Source of the DNA: JBEKSX01 sp049516635
GTDB lineage: Bacteria > Bacteroidota > Ignavibacteria > Tepidaquicellales > OLB5
Direction: 5' to 3'
Length of the DNA stretch: 32,100 nt
Assembly: GCA_049516635.1 (NCBI GenBank)
Contig: JBEKSX010000025.1
Coordinates: 1-32,100, forward strand
The notes beneath the pieces are model-generated. The model saw nothing but the letters and a program-made list of their open reading frames with translations, was not told the origin of the DNA and ran no database searches. Every line of letters starts with the position of its first letter. The first letter of the stretch is position 1. The position numbers and the translations under genes were made by a program. Shown here piece after piece: positions 5,768 through 12,952 of the stretch.

Positions 5768-7393
5768 TTATTTCAATAAAACCAGTTTTTTAGTTTCGCT
5801 AAGATCTCCCGCTGAAAGGCGGTAAAGATACACACCGCTCGGATAATCTGTTCCATCGAATTCCACCTCATAAGTTCCGGGCTTTAATTGCTGGTTTACG
5901 AGTGTGGTGATTTCACGGCCGAGGAGGTCATAGATCGATAATCTCACACTCATCCCCCTGGCCCCCTTCACAAGGGGGAAATCGGGAATATCAAACTTTA
6001 TCTTTGTTGACGGGTTGAAGGGGTTGGGGTAGTTTTGGGATAAATAAAAGTTATCGGGAACCACGGTGGAGATTTTCTTAATGGCATCAAGTTGTGAATA
6101 TTTAATTGTTACAAAATCGCCATCGCTGCCGGTAACAAAAATATTTCTTGCTCTGTCTATTGCTATCGAATTTCCATTCGTTGATAATTGAATAGGATAA
6201 TTCATTTTCCACAGTTGTACGCCATTATATGAATATTTAATTGTTGTGGTAGGTCCATTTGTACCACCTCTTCCGGATATATAAATATTATTTGAGCTAT
6301 CTACAGTTATCGAATAAGCTATATCGTATGGATTTGTTGATGTGTCCACATATATCCTAACCCACTGTGTATCGCCTGTTGGTGTATACTTTATCGTACA
6401 ATAATTTGGACCGTTCCCTAGTATGCTGCTTTCACCTGTTACAATAATGTTATCCGAATAATCAACAACCAGATTAAATGCTTCGTCAACATTTCTGCTG
6501 TAAGTCTTTACCCATTGCTGGACACCTGTTGAATTGTATTTTATCGTTATGTAATCATAAGGATCTGCAGTATTGGGGTTATAACCCGTTCCGGTGATGT
6601 AAACATTGGAAAATCTGTCTACCGCTATTTTATGCGCAATCTCATCTTTATTGTATACACCATAGGTTTTTGACCATTGTTTTACGCCATCTCTATTATA
6701 TTTCAATACAAGATAATCCCTGACAAATATTACAACATGAGCCGCTCCACCAACATATACGTTTCCTAAGGTATCAAGGGCAATTGATGTAAACTGTGTA
6801 TATTGATATCCCGGCTCTTCATAAGTTCTTGACCATAGTGTGTCACCATTTGTATTATATTTTATGGTAAAAGATGGCGGGGCTTGATTGCCTGTTATAT
6901 ATACATTTCCAGACTTATCAGTTATTATTGCATAAGGATCATTAGTCTGACCAAGTGCATAATATTTACGAGACCATAAGGAATCACCATATGTATTATA
7001 TTTTACCAGCCAGGTATAAGCATATGAGGTATTTACATTTCCGCTATAACCCGTAATGAAAATGTTGCTTGATGTATCAATTGCTATTCCTACACTCTCG
7101 TTTTCCGGCTGCGCTGCATCATAGTAAATTCTTACCCACTGTAATACACCTAGTGAGTTATATTTTACAGTTGTTGCTACTGTATTCTGTACACCTGTAA
7201 CAAAGGAGTAGCCTGTAACATAACTGTTGCCCGATTTATCAACAACAATTCCTGCAGAAATATCTGTAAGATTATAAGTGCTGTTATATCTTGCCACCCA
7301 TTCCTGCGTAACTGGCTGTGCGAAAGTGGTTTGTAATCCGCCGATTGCGGATAATAAGGTTAGTAAAGTAAAAAGAAGTAAAAATTTTTTCAC
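5768..7393 (-). CDS. Secreted SBBP-repeat beta-propeller protein with T9SS type A sorting domain
   Basis: 541 residues. A signal peptide (1-25, ending TTFAQ) is followed by about eight repeats of the form D..GN.Y(V/I)TG ... T(V/I)KYN..G...W...Y, typical of SBBP/beta-propeller surface proteins. The C-terminus (about 444-541) is a T9SS sorting domain: NFYLSQNYPNPFNPSTKI, SIYDLLGREI, L.PGTYEVEFD, PSGVYLYRL, ending KKLVLLK. The protein should cross the outer membrane through T9SS and be released or anchored; ligand or substrate is unknown. The start is GTG, with AAAGGGG upstream. Residues 472-482 (FPLVKGARGMS) are encoded by a hairpin repeat and look like an insertion into the sorting domain. The gene sits alone among repeat elements. 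Confidence 0.9.
   Translation of the reverse strand: MKKFLLLFTLLTLLSAIGGLQTTFAQPVTQEWVARYNSTYNLTDISAGIVVDKSGNSYVTGYSFVTGVQNTVATTVKYNSLGVLQWVRIYYDAAQPENESVGIAIDTSSNIFITGYSGNVNTSYAYTWLVKYNTYGDSLWSRKYYALGQTNDPYAIITDKSGNVYITGNQAPPSFTIKYNTNGDTLWSRTYEEPGYQYTQFTSIALDTLGNVYVGGAAHVVIFVRDYLVLKYNRDGVKQWSKTYGVYNKDEIAHKIAVDRFSNVYITGTGYNPNTADPYDYITIKYNSTGVQQWVKTYSRNVDEAFNLVVDYSDNIIVTGESSILGNGPNYCTIKYTPTGDTQWVRIYVDTSTNPYDIAYSITVDSSNNIYISGRGGTNGPTTTIKYSYNGVQLWKMNYPIQLSTNGNSIAIDRARNIFVTGSDGDFVTIKYSQLDAIKKISTVVPDNFYLSQNYPNPFNPSTKIKFDIPDFPLVKGARGMSVRLSIYDLLGREITTLVNQQLKPGTYEVEFDGTDYPSGVYLYRLSAGDLSETKKLVLLK
5951..5980. repeat. In-frame hairpin repeat inside the T9SS sorting domain
   Basis: CCCCCTT (5962-5968) pairs perfectly with AAGGGGG (5972-5978) around a 3-nt loop, and a neighbouring CCCCCTGG (5954-5961) offers a second arm. 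In the coding frame it encodes FPLVKGARGM between the strands KFDIP and VRLSIYD, which are normally separated by only a few residues. Such G/C-tract hairpins are known as dispersed repeats, and their translation as PLVKGARG-like peptides is recognisable. Confidence 0.7.
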
Positions 7394-7479
7394 AAGAATT
7401 GTCCCCTTTGTAAATATGTACTAATATAGCAATTTATTAATAAATATGTCTCTCAATAGGGGAAGCACCTTCGGCGCTC

Positions 7480-7500
7480 ACTCGAAATGGAATTTCGAGT
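7480..7500. repeat. ACTCGAAAT hairpin downstream of the DUF5683 gene
   Basis: ACTCGAAAT at 7480-7488 and ATTTCGAGT at 7492-7500 form a perfect 9-bp hairpin with a 3-nt loop. It lies 11 nt beyond the stop of the DUF5683 gene on that gene's strand, but no T-run follows, so it may be a repeat element or an RNA-stabilising hairpin more than a terminator. Confidence 0.6.
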
Positions 7501-7510
7501 TACAATGAAA

Positions 7511-8179
7511 TCAGAAGTTGAGGTGGAAGTTGAGTTTGTATTGCCTATCGATTCTACCCGAAGTAATTATCTTTTCTTGTTTGACATCGAAATCGAAAAG
7601 CTGTGCATCTACGTAGGCATCAACAAAGTTTATTAAATAGACAAGAGCGAAATACCATACAAAATCATCACGCTGGTCGCGGTAAAAATTCCGGAGAGCC
7701 TGAAGCGAAGGGTCACCAAGAGGACCTAAAGTTATCTGGCTTGCAGAATACTGATCACGGTAATTCCTGTAGGTCTTATTATTATCGTAATACTCATATC
7801 CCAGGTAGGCTGTCAATCCGAGAAGGATGGGGACCTTCCAATATGATTGGTTGTATAACTGTCCCATCCCCGGTACAACAGAAAAAAGCACTGCAAGCCA
7901 GGGGGATTTTTTCATTTTAAATTCGGTTTCGGTTTTGGGTGAAGGTTTAACAGTATCTAACTTCACGGAAGTTAATGAATCATGAAGGGTATTATTATTT
8001 TGAATGGCAGACGCAGAGCCCTCAAACAAACCGAATGATGAATGACGGGTCTTCAATTTGCAGACATCATTAAGGTGAGGTTCCTGTGCAAATAAAAATG
8101 GTACGGTCATTAAATTAATAACCGTACCGAAGAAAAAAACTATGATCCATCCTTTCGGGACCGATATCAGCTTATCCAT
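7511..8179 (-). CDS. DUF5683 domain membrane protein
   Basis: 222 residues. An N-terminal hydrophobic segment (about 11-31, ending LFAQ) looks like a signal peptide or anchor. After a low-conservation linker comes KMKKSPWLAVLFSVVPGMGQLYNQSYWKVPILLG, then YEYYDNN...YR..R and FRDQRD-like RDQRDDFVWYF and YLINFVDAYVDA. This is the DUF5683 pattern found across Bacteroidota and Chlorobiota; the GxGQxYN and W...DAYVDAxL motifs recall TM2-like membrane proteins. Function is unknown. It follows secG by 10 bp on the same strand and is probably co-transcribed with it, which hints at an envelope role. Confidence 0.8.
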   Translation of the reverse strand: MDKLISVPKGWIIVFFFGTVINLMTVPFLFAQEPHLNDVCKLKTRHSSFGLFEGSASAIQNNNTLHDSLTSVKLDTVKPSPKTETEFKMKKSPWLAVLFSVVPGMGQLYNQSYWKVPILLGLTAYLGYEYYDNNKTYRNYRDQYSASQITLGPLGDPSLQALRNFYRDQRDDFVWYFALVYLINFVDAYVDAQLFDFDVKQEKIITSGRIDRQYKLNFHLNF

Positions 8180-8189
8180 TTCTACCCCA

Positions 8190-8594
8190 TTATTTGGGCG
8201 GTGGTTGGGTCTGGTTCTGGTCAGCGGGTGGCTGATTCGGGTTCTGCTCAGTCGGCTGCTGATTCGGGGTTCCCTGCTGCTGAGGCATTTCAGTCGGAAC
8301 CTGCTGCTGCGGAAATTGCTGCTGGCCGGAATTCTGTTGAATAATGCTTTCCCGTGTTCCGTTACCTTTATTTATGATCACATTCGTAATAAGTGAAAAA
8401 AGCAAGAAAATCGTTGCAAACGCTGTTGTCAGCTTAATAAGAAAATCCGATGTTCTTCTTACACCAAAAACCATTGATGCATCACTTCCACCGAACGTAC
8501 CTGCCAGTCCGCCTCCTTTTGATGATTGTATAAGCACAATGAACATCAAAAGTATGGCTACCAGAATAATAAAAACCATCAAAACTGCTACCAT
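8190..8594 (-). CDS. secG: Preprotein translocase subunit SecG with Gln/Pro-rich tail
   Basis: 134 residues. The two SecG membrane segments (about 3-23 and 51-71) flank the conserved QSSKGGGLAGTFGGSDASMVFGVRRTSDFL loop region, which identifies the family. SecG assists SecYE and SecA in Sec-dependent export. The last 50 or so residues are a low-complexity tail of Gln, Pro, Asn and Thr, longer than in typical SecG proteins of 70-110 residues; membrane topology puts it in the periplasm if both segments span normally (N-terminus out). GGGAG upstream of the ATG serves as ribosome site. Confidence 0.92.
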   Translation of the reverse strand: MVAVLMVFIILVAILLMFIVLIQSSKGGGLAGTFGGSDASMVFGVRRTSDFLIKLTTAFATIFLLFSLITNVIINKGNGTRESIIQQNSGQQQFPQQQVPTEMPQQQGTPNQQPTEQNPNQPPADQNQTQPPPK

Positions 8595-8699
8595 CTGATA
8601 ACTCCCGTATTATATATTTAATTTAATAAAATCTTTCCGAATTAATCTACTAGATAATCAAAAGTCTTTGATCAATCAATCTAATATTTCAGTATAATG

Positions 8700-9491
8700 C
8701 TATTCCCAGCCCTGGTTTTCGACGAGCTGTTCAGGCGGCGTATCCCTGAATTTCTTTGCAGGCGCACCCAGATATATTTCTTTTGGCGGCACATTCCTCG
8801 TTACAACCGAACCCGCCGCAACTACGGCGTCTGCTCCAATTTCGATACCCGGCAAAATAACTGCACCGCCTCCTATCCTGCCGCCTTTCCGTATCGTTAC
8901 ACCCTTAAAATGCTTAAACCTCTCTTCAGTCCTGCCGAGATAATTGTCATTTGTGGTAATAACGCCCGGTGCTATGAAGCAATAATCTTCTAACAGTGAA
9001 TACGCTGTAATATAAGAATTTGTTTCCAGCTTACACTTTTTGCCGATAGTGGTGAAATTCTCAACAGTACAGCTTCTGCCGATAATTGTATATTCACCGA
9101 TTCTCACATCTTCCCTTATCGCCGCAGAATCGGCTATCAGAACATTATTAGCTATTTCACAACCTGTATAGACAACCACCTGTGCTCCTATCAGGCATTC
9201 ATCACCTATAACTGCTGGGTCATAGGCTTTTGTAGATTTAAAAATGCTTCTTTTTGATCTCAGTGGTTGTTTTCCAATGACGGTATTATCGTCTATTCTG
9301 ACAGATTTCCCTATACTGGTTCCCTCACGAATCACCACATTATGCCCTATGACACAATCATCACCAATAATGACATTTTTCTCAATAACGGAGAAATTTC
9401 CGATAGATAAATTTTTACCTATTTTAGCAGACCCGTCAATAAAATACAGCTCTTTAGGAGCTTGATATTTACCCACTTTAATTTTTGGCAT
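8700..9491 (-). CDS. Left-handed beta-helix (hexapeptide repeat) acyltransferase
   Basis: 263 residues almost wholly made of imperfect hexapeptide repeats ([LIV]Gxxxx): IGKNLSIGNFSVIEKNVIIGDDCVIG at the start, through IGADAVVAAGSVVTRNVPP near the end, closing with IYLGAPAKKF, a common ending of sugar O- or N-acetyltransferases. The fold is that of LpxA and sugar acetyltransferases acting on nucleotide or lipid-linked sugars with acyl-CoA or acyl-ACP. The length is near LpxA, but the ending GAPAK and lack of an obvious LpxA C-terminal helical domain favour a sugar acetyltransferase (WbbJ/WlbB-like). The substrate cannot be told from sequence. It lies 105 bp upstream of secG on the same strand. 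Confidence 0.8.
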   Translation of the reverse strand: MPKIKVGKYQAPKELYFIDGSAKIGKNLSIGNFSVIEKNVIIGDDCVIGHNVVIREGTSIGKSVRIDDNTVIGKQPLRSKRSIFKSTKAYDPAVIGDECLIGAQVVVYTGCEIANNVLIADSAAIREDVRIGEYTIIGRSCTVENFTTIGKKCKLETNSYITAYSLLEDYCFIAPGVITTNDNYLGRTEERFKHFKGVTIRKGGRIGGGAVILPGIEIGADAVVAAGSVVTRNVPPKEIYLGAPAKKFRDTPPEQLVENQGWE

Positions 9492-9645
9492 GTTGTATCA
9501 AACAATATAGCTATCGGAACAAAGTTTTTCAATGAAAGCTTTTTTACCTATAAGTTGCATTTGTTATACAACTTTTGCATATTTGCATTGAGAATACAAA
9601 GAAAACATCATCCCCAATTTTTGACACGAAAGGAGCGGAAGTATT

Positions 9646-9981
9646 ATGAAATTCGTATTCACATCAAGACACTTCAAAGCCCACAACAGCCTCAAAGATT
9701 TCGCACAAATTGAAATAGAAAAGATCTCGAAGTATTATGACGGAATAATAAAGAGCGAAGTCATATTGAGCTTTGAAAAGGCTACCAACAGCGTCAAGAT
9801 CGCTGAAGTGATAATCACTACTAACACCCACACTGTCATAACGGCAAAGGACAGATCCGACGATTTCAAGATCTCCATTGAGGGAGCAATCGATAAAGCC
9901 GCATCACAAATAAAAAAACTTAAAGAAAAAATAAAATCAAACCATACGGCAAAACTGACGATTCCATTTGATTACCGTTAA
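9646..9981 (+). CDS. hpf: Ribosome hibernation-promoting factor, short form
   Basis: 111 residues, the length of short HPF/RaiA proteins. It begins MKFVFTSRHFKAHNSLKDF and has the family's beta-alpha-beta pattern: EKISKYYDGIIKSEVILSFEK, KIAEVIITTNTHTVITAKDRSDDFKISIEGAIDKAASQIKKLKEK. It binds the 30S decoding centre and silences ribosomes in stationary phase. AAGGAG lies 11-16 nt upstream of the ATG. The next gene, hprK, starts 18 bp after its stop. The neighbouring of hpf and hprK echoes the rpoN-hpf-ptsN-hprK cluster of Proteobacteria, without ptsN here. Confidence 0.93.
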   Translation: MKFVFTSRHFKAHNSLKDFAQIEIEKISKYYDGIIKSEVILSFEKATNSVKIAEVIITTNTHTVITAKDRSDDFKISIEGAIDKAASQIKKLKEKIKSNHTAKLTIPFDYR

Positions 9982-9999
9982 CACGATTAACCTTCATAT

Positions 10000-11046
10000 A
10001 TGAAGCAACTTGAAAAAACCCTAAAGAACGTACAGGAAATAAGGAAAGAAAGCATCAGCGTGGAATATTTTTACCACGCATGCAAAGACAGGTTCAAGCT
10101 TTCAAAGCTTTCAGCCGGAGAGATCGGGTTCAAGAACCCGATCAAAGACAGGAACGTCCACAGGCCGGGTCTTGCACTTGCAGGATTCACCGACCTGTTC
10201 ACCTTCAACAGGGTACAGGTCCTCGGCAACACGGAACTGAGATTCCTTCAGCACCTCACAAAAGCGGAGAGGACAAAAACACTGCAGAACTTTTTCTCGT
10301 TCAATATACCGTGCATCTGTATCACATATAACAACAAACCTACGGAAGAGTTTATGGACCTTGCTCTGAAGCACAAGATAGCGGTCTTTGTAACTCCGCA
10401 CCCTACTACAAAATTCTCGTATTTTATAAGCGACTTTCTTGACGACCAGTTCTCGCCGCAGGTTGCCCTGCACGGCTCATTCGTCGATGTATACGGGATC
10501 GGATTGCTGTTCTACGGGAGAAGCGGAATAGGAAAGAGCGAGATAGCTCTTGACCTTGTTGAAAGGGGGCACCGCCTTGTATCAGACGACGTAGTTATGA
10601 TCTCACGTAAGGGCGAGGGTATCCTCATGGGTTCCGGAACAGACCTCGTAAAACACTTTATGGAAATAAGGGGTTTAGGGATAATCGATGTAAGGAGTAT
10701 CTTCGGCATACGTGCTATCCGTTTCCAGAAGAGAGTTGAGCTGATAGTAAACCTTGAAGAATGGCACAAGAAAAAAGAATACACTCGCACCGGGCTGGAC
10801 GAAAGCACGATTAACCTCCTCGGGGTCGACATACCTTTTATAAAACTGCCCATATTCCCGGGGAAAAACATTACCGTAATTTCGGAGGTTATTGCTTTAA
10901 ACTATCTGTGCAAACATTACGGTTATGATGCAGCGAGAACCCTTGCGAATAAGCTTGACAAGGCACTTCAGCAAAAGGTACACAGAAAAGAACAATATGC
11001 AGAATTTGAACGGGCAATAGAATATCTGGAGCACGATTTTGAATAA
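10000..11046 (+). CDS. hprK: HPr(Ser) kinase/phosphorylase
   Basis: 348 residues. The N-terminal receptor-like domain (about 1-140) is followed by the kinase: HGSFVDVYGIGLLF (H158), Walker A GRSGIGKS (173-180), SDDVV (D196/D197), the family signature EIRGLGIIDV (223-232 region) and PIFPGKNITVISEVIALNYLCKHYGYDAA at the C-terminal part. It phosphorylates or dephosphorylates a Ser of HPr in response to carbon status. No HPr, PtsI or PTS permease is encoded in the window, so its partner must lie elsewhere. The Walker A second residue is Arg where well-studied Gram-positive enzymes have Asp. It is closely spaced with hpf upstream and with a peptide-binding lipoprotein 18 bp downstream. Confidence 0.93.
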   Translation: MKQLEKTLKNVQEIRKESISVEYFYHACKDRFKLSKLSAGEIGFKNPIKDRNVHRPGLALAGFTDLFTFNRVQVLGNTELRFLQHLTKAERTKTLQNFFSFNIPCICITYNNKPTEEFMDLALKHKIAVFVTPHPTTKFSYFISDFLDDQFSPQVALHGSFVDVYGIGLLFYGRSGIGKSEIALDLVERGHRLVSDDVVMISRKGEGILMGSGTDLVKHFMEIRGLGIIDVRSIFGIRAIRFQKRVELIVNLEEWHKKKEYTRTGLDESTINLLGVDIPFIKLPIFPGKNITVISEVIALNYLCKHYGYDAARTLANKLDKALQQKVHRKEQYAEFERAIEYLEHDFE

Positions 11047-11064
11047 CTTTTCTTTCCTTATATA

Positions 11065-12867
11065 ATGAAAAAATCTATTTTTCTATCCCTCCTCCTCATG
11101 AGCTTGTTCTTCTTTTCTTCATGCGGTAAAGATCAGGATAAAGATACATTTTCGGAACTGAAGCAGTATACACTTCCGCAGGTCGATACTTCAGGTGCAG
11201 TAGCAGGAGACTGGGTTATCCAGAGGGAGCTATCAGACCCGCAAAAGTTAAACCCCATCACCGTTCAGGATGCTTCGGGGCAGGAATTTTCATATTACGT
11301 TTTCGAAAGGTTATTGTGGGCAGCTGACAGGACTATCTATGAACCGCTGCCATGGCTTGCTGAATCACTTCCTGATCTATCCGATGATCATCTTGTATAC
11401 ACATTCAAGCTCAGGAAGAACATTAGATTCTCAAACGGCATACCCATGACCGGGGACGACGTAATATTCACTTTTAAAGCTGCTATGAACCCGCTTGTAG
11501 ATGATGCCGCTTTAAGAAATTATATCCAGGATCTGAAAAAAGTAGAACTCGCGGGCGGAGATAAATATACGCTGAAGTTTACTATGGCAAAACCTTATTT
11601 CAGAGCATCGAGAGCACTGGGTGATATTCAGATCCTATGCAAGCAGGTAGTCGATCCTGAAGGATTAACCGACCACTACACATGGGAGGAACTAAAAGAC
11701 ATAAAGACAGCACAAAAAAATCCTGCTGTTCAGAAATTTGCGGACTTCTTCAATTCCGAAGAAATGAACAGGAATCCTAAATATGTTATTGGTTCGGGTC
11801 CTTACATTTTCGAAAAATGGGAAACAGGACAGACTGTAGAGTTCCGTCGGAATCCCGATTACTGGAACAGGGACAGTGCATTCGGCAGGACCTATCCGCA
11901 GAGAATAATCGTGAAAATAATACAGGACGAATCGGCAGCAATCGTAGCAGCCAAGAACAATGAAATAGACCTGATGTATGTTATGAAACCGGTTGATTTC
12001 GTGAAGACGATGGCACATCCCGAACAGTTCAAGATGAAGAATGCCGATCCCACCGAACCAAGGTTCGATTATATCGGATGGAATATGAACAGCCCGCTTT
12101 TTAAGAGCATGAAGGTTAGGTTAGCCTTATCATATCTTGTTGACAGGAAAACCATAATAGATAAAATACATTTCGGAATGGCTGTTCCGATCGAAAGTCC
12201 GGTATACTTCGAAGATAAGAAACATTTTAATCCGGACCTCCCGCTCATTCCCTATGATCTCGAAAAAGCAAAGCAATTGCTGGCCGAAGAGGGCTGGATA
12301 GACTCTGATGGAGACGGGGTTCTGGACAAGATGATAGACGGGAAAAAAGTCGATTTCAAATTTACTTTTTTGCTTAATACTAATGAATCGAGAAAACAGG
12401 CAATACTTGTTGTCATAGACGCATTAAAGAAAGTCGGCATCCAGGCTGATGTACAAACTCTTGAATGGGCAGTATACCTTGATAAGACAAAAAAACATCA
12501 ATTCGATGCTACCATGGGAGCATGGATACTTACCGACTATCCTCCCGATGAATACCAGCTGTTCCATTCATCGCAGATCCAAGGTGAAGGAAGCAACTTC
12601 ATAAGCTACAGGAATGATGAAGCGGATAAGATAATGGTAAGCTACAGGACCGAATTTGATGAGAATAAAAGAGTTGACCTGATAAAACGATTGCAGAAAA
12701 TCTTATATGATGACCAGGTCTACACTTTCCTCTGGACTCCCAAAGCTAAATACCTGTATGGTGAAAGATTTAGGAACGTCAGATGGTACCCTACACCCCT
12801 TACCTCCTACCAGCTGACCGAATGGTGGGTTCCCGCTAATTCGAGAAAATACCAGTCACCTGATTAA
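11065..12867 (+). CDS. ABC transporter family 5 substrate-binding lipoprotein (first copy)
   Basis: 600 residues. A lipoprotein signal peptide ends at FFFSSC (C20), so the protein is membrane-anchored outside the inner membrane. The rest is a family 5 (oligopeptide/nickel-type) solute-binding protein: LSDDHLVYTFKLRKNIRFSNG with TGDDVIFTFKA, GSGPYIFEKWETGQ, RLALSYLVDRKTII, DLEKAKQLLAEEGW, and an Asp-rich loop DSDGDGVLD. It should bind peptides and deliver them to the two permeases encoded downstream. It is clearly paralogous along its whole length to the next gene, with matching motifs in the same order. It follows hprK by 18 bp, which may be accidental or link peptide uptake to carbon control. 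Confidence 0.92.
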   Translation: MKKSIFLSLLLMSLFFFSSCGKDQDKDTFSELKQYTLPQVDTSGAVAGDWVIQRELSDPQKLNPITVQDASGQEFSYYVFERLLWAADRTIYEPLPWLAESLPDLSDDHLVYTFKLRKNIRFSNGIPMTGDDVIFTFKAAMNPLVDDAALRNYIQDLKKVELAGGDKYTLKFTMAKPYFRASRALGDIQILCKQVVDPEGLTDHYTWEELKDIKTAQKNPAVQKFADFFNSEEMNRNPKYVIGSGPYIFEKWETGQTVEFRRNPDYWNRDSAFGRTYPQRIIVKIIQDESAAIVAAKNNEIDLMYVMKPVDFVKTMAHPEQFKMKNADPTEPRFDYIGWNMNSPLFKSMKVRLALSYLVDRKTIIDKIHFGMAVPIESPVYFEDKKHFNPDLPLIPYDLEKAKQLLAEEGWIDSDGDGVLDKMIDGKKVDFKFTFLLNTNESRKQAILVVIDALKKVGIQADVQTLEWAVYLDKTKKHQFDATMGAWILTDYPPDEYQLFHSSQIQGEGSNFISYRNDEADKIMVSYRTEFDENKRVDLIKRLQKILYDDQVYTFLWTPKAKYLYGERFRNVRWYPTPLTSYQLTEWWVPANSRKYQSPD

Positions 12868-12952
12868 ATTAAAGGTAGTATAAATTAGAATATTGTATTT
12901 ATTAATACATTTCGTGAAATTCGCTAATGGAATAAAATAATTTTATACAAAA

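Noticed and set aside
8142..8396. Leucine- and arginine-rich open frame on the plus strand
   Set aside because: It is the complement of the Gln/Pro-rich end of SecG and has no independent support.
9552..9574. AAGTTG/CAACTT inverted repeat and TTGCAT repeats upstream of hpf as promoter or operator
   Set aside because: The arms are only 6 bp in AT-rich DNA and no promoter class known for this group fits well.
12300..12330. EF-hand-like DSDGDGVLD loop as a sign of a dockerin or cellulosome link
   Set aside because: The loop is a common feature of family 5 binding proteins and occurs in both copies without other dockerin features.
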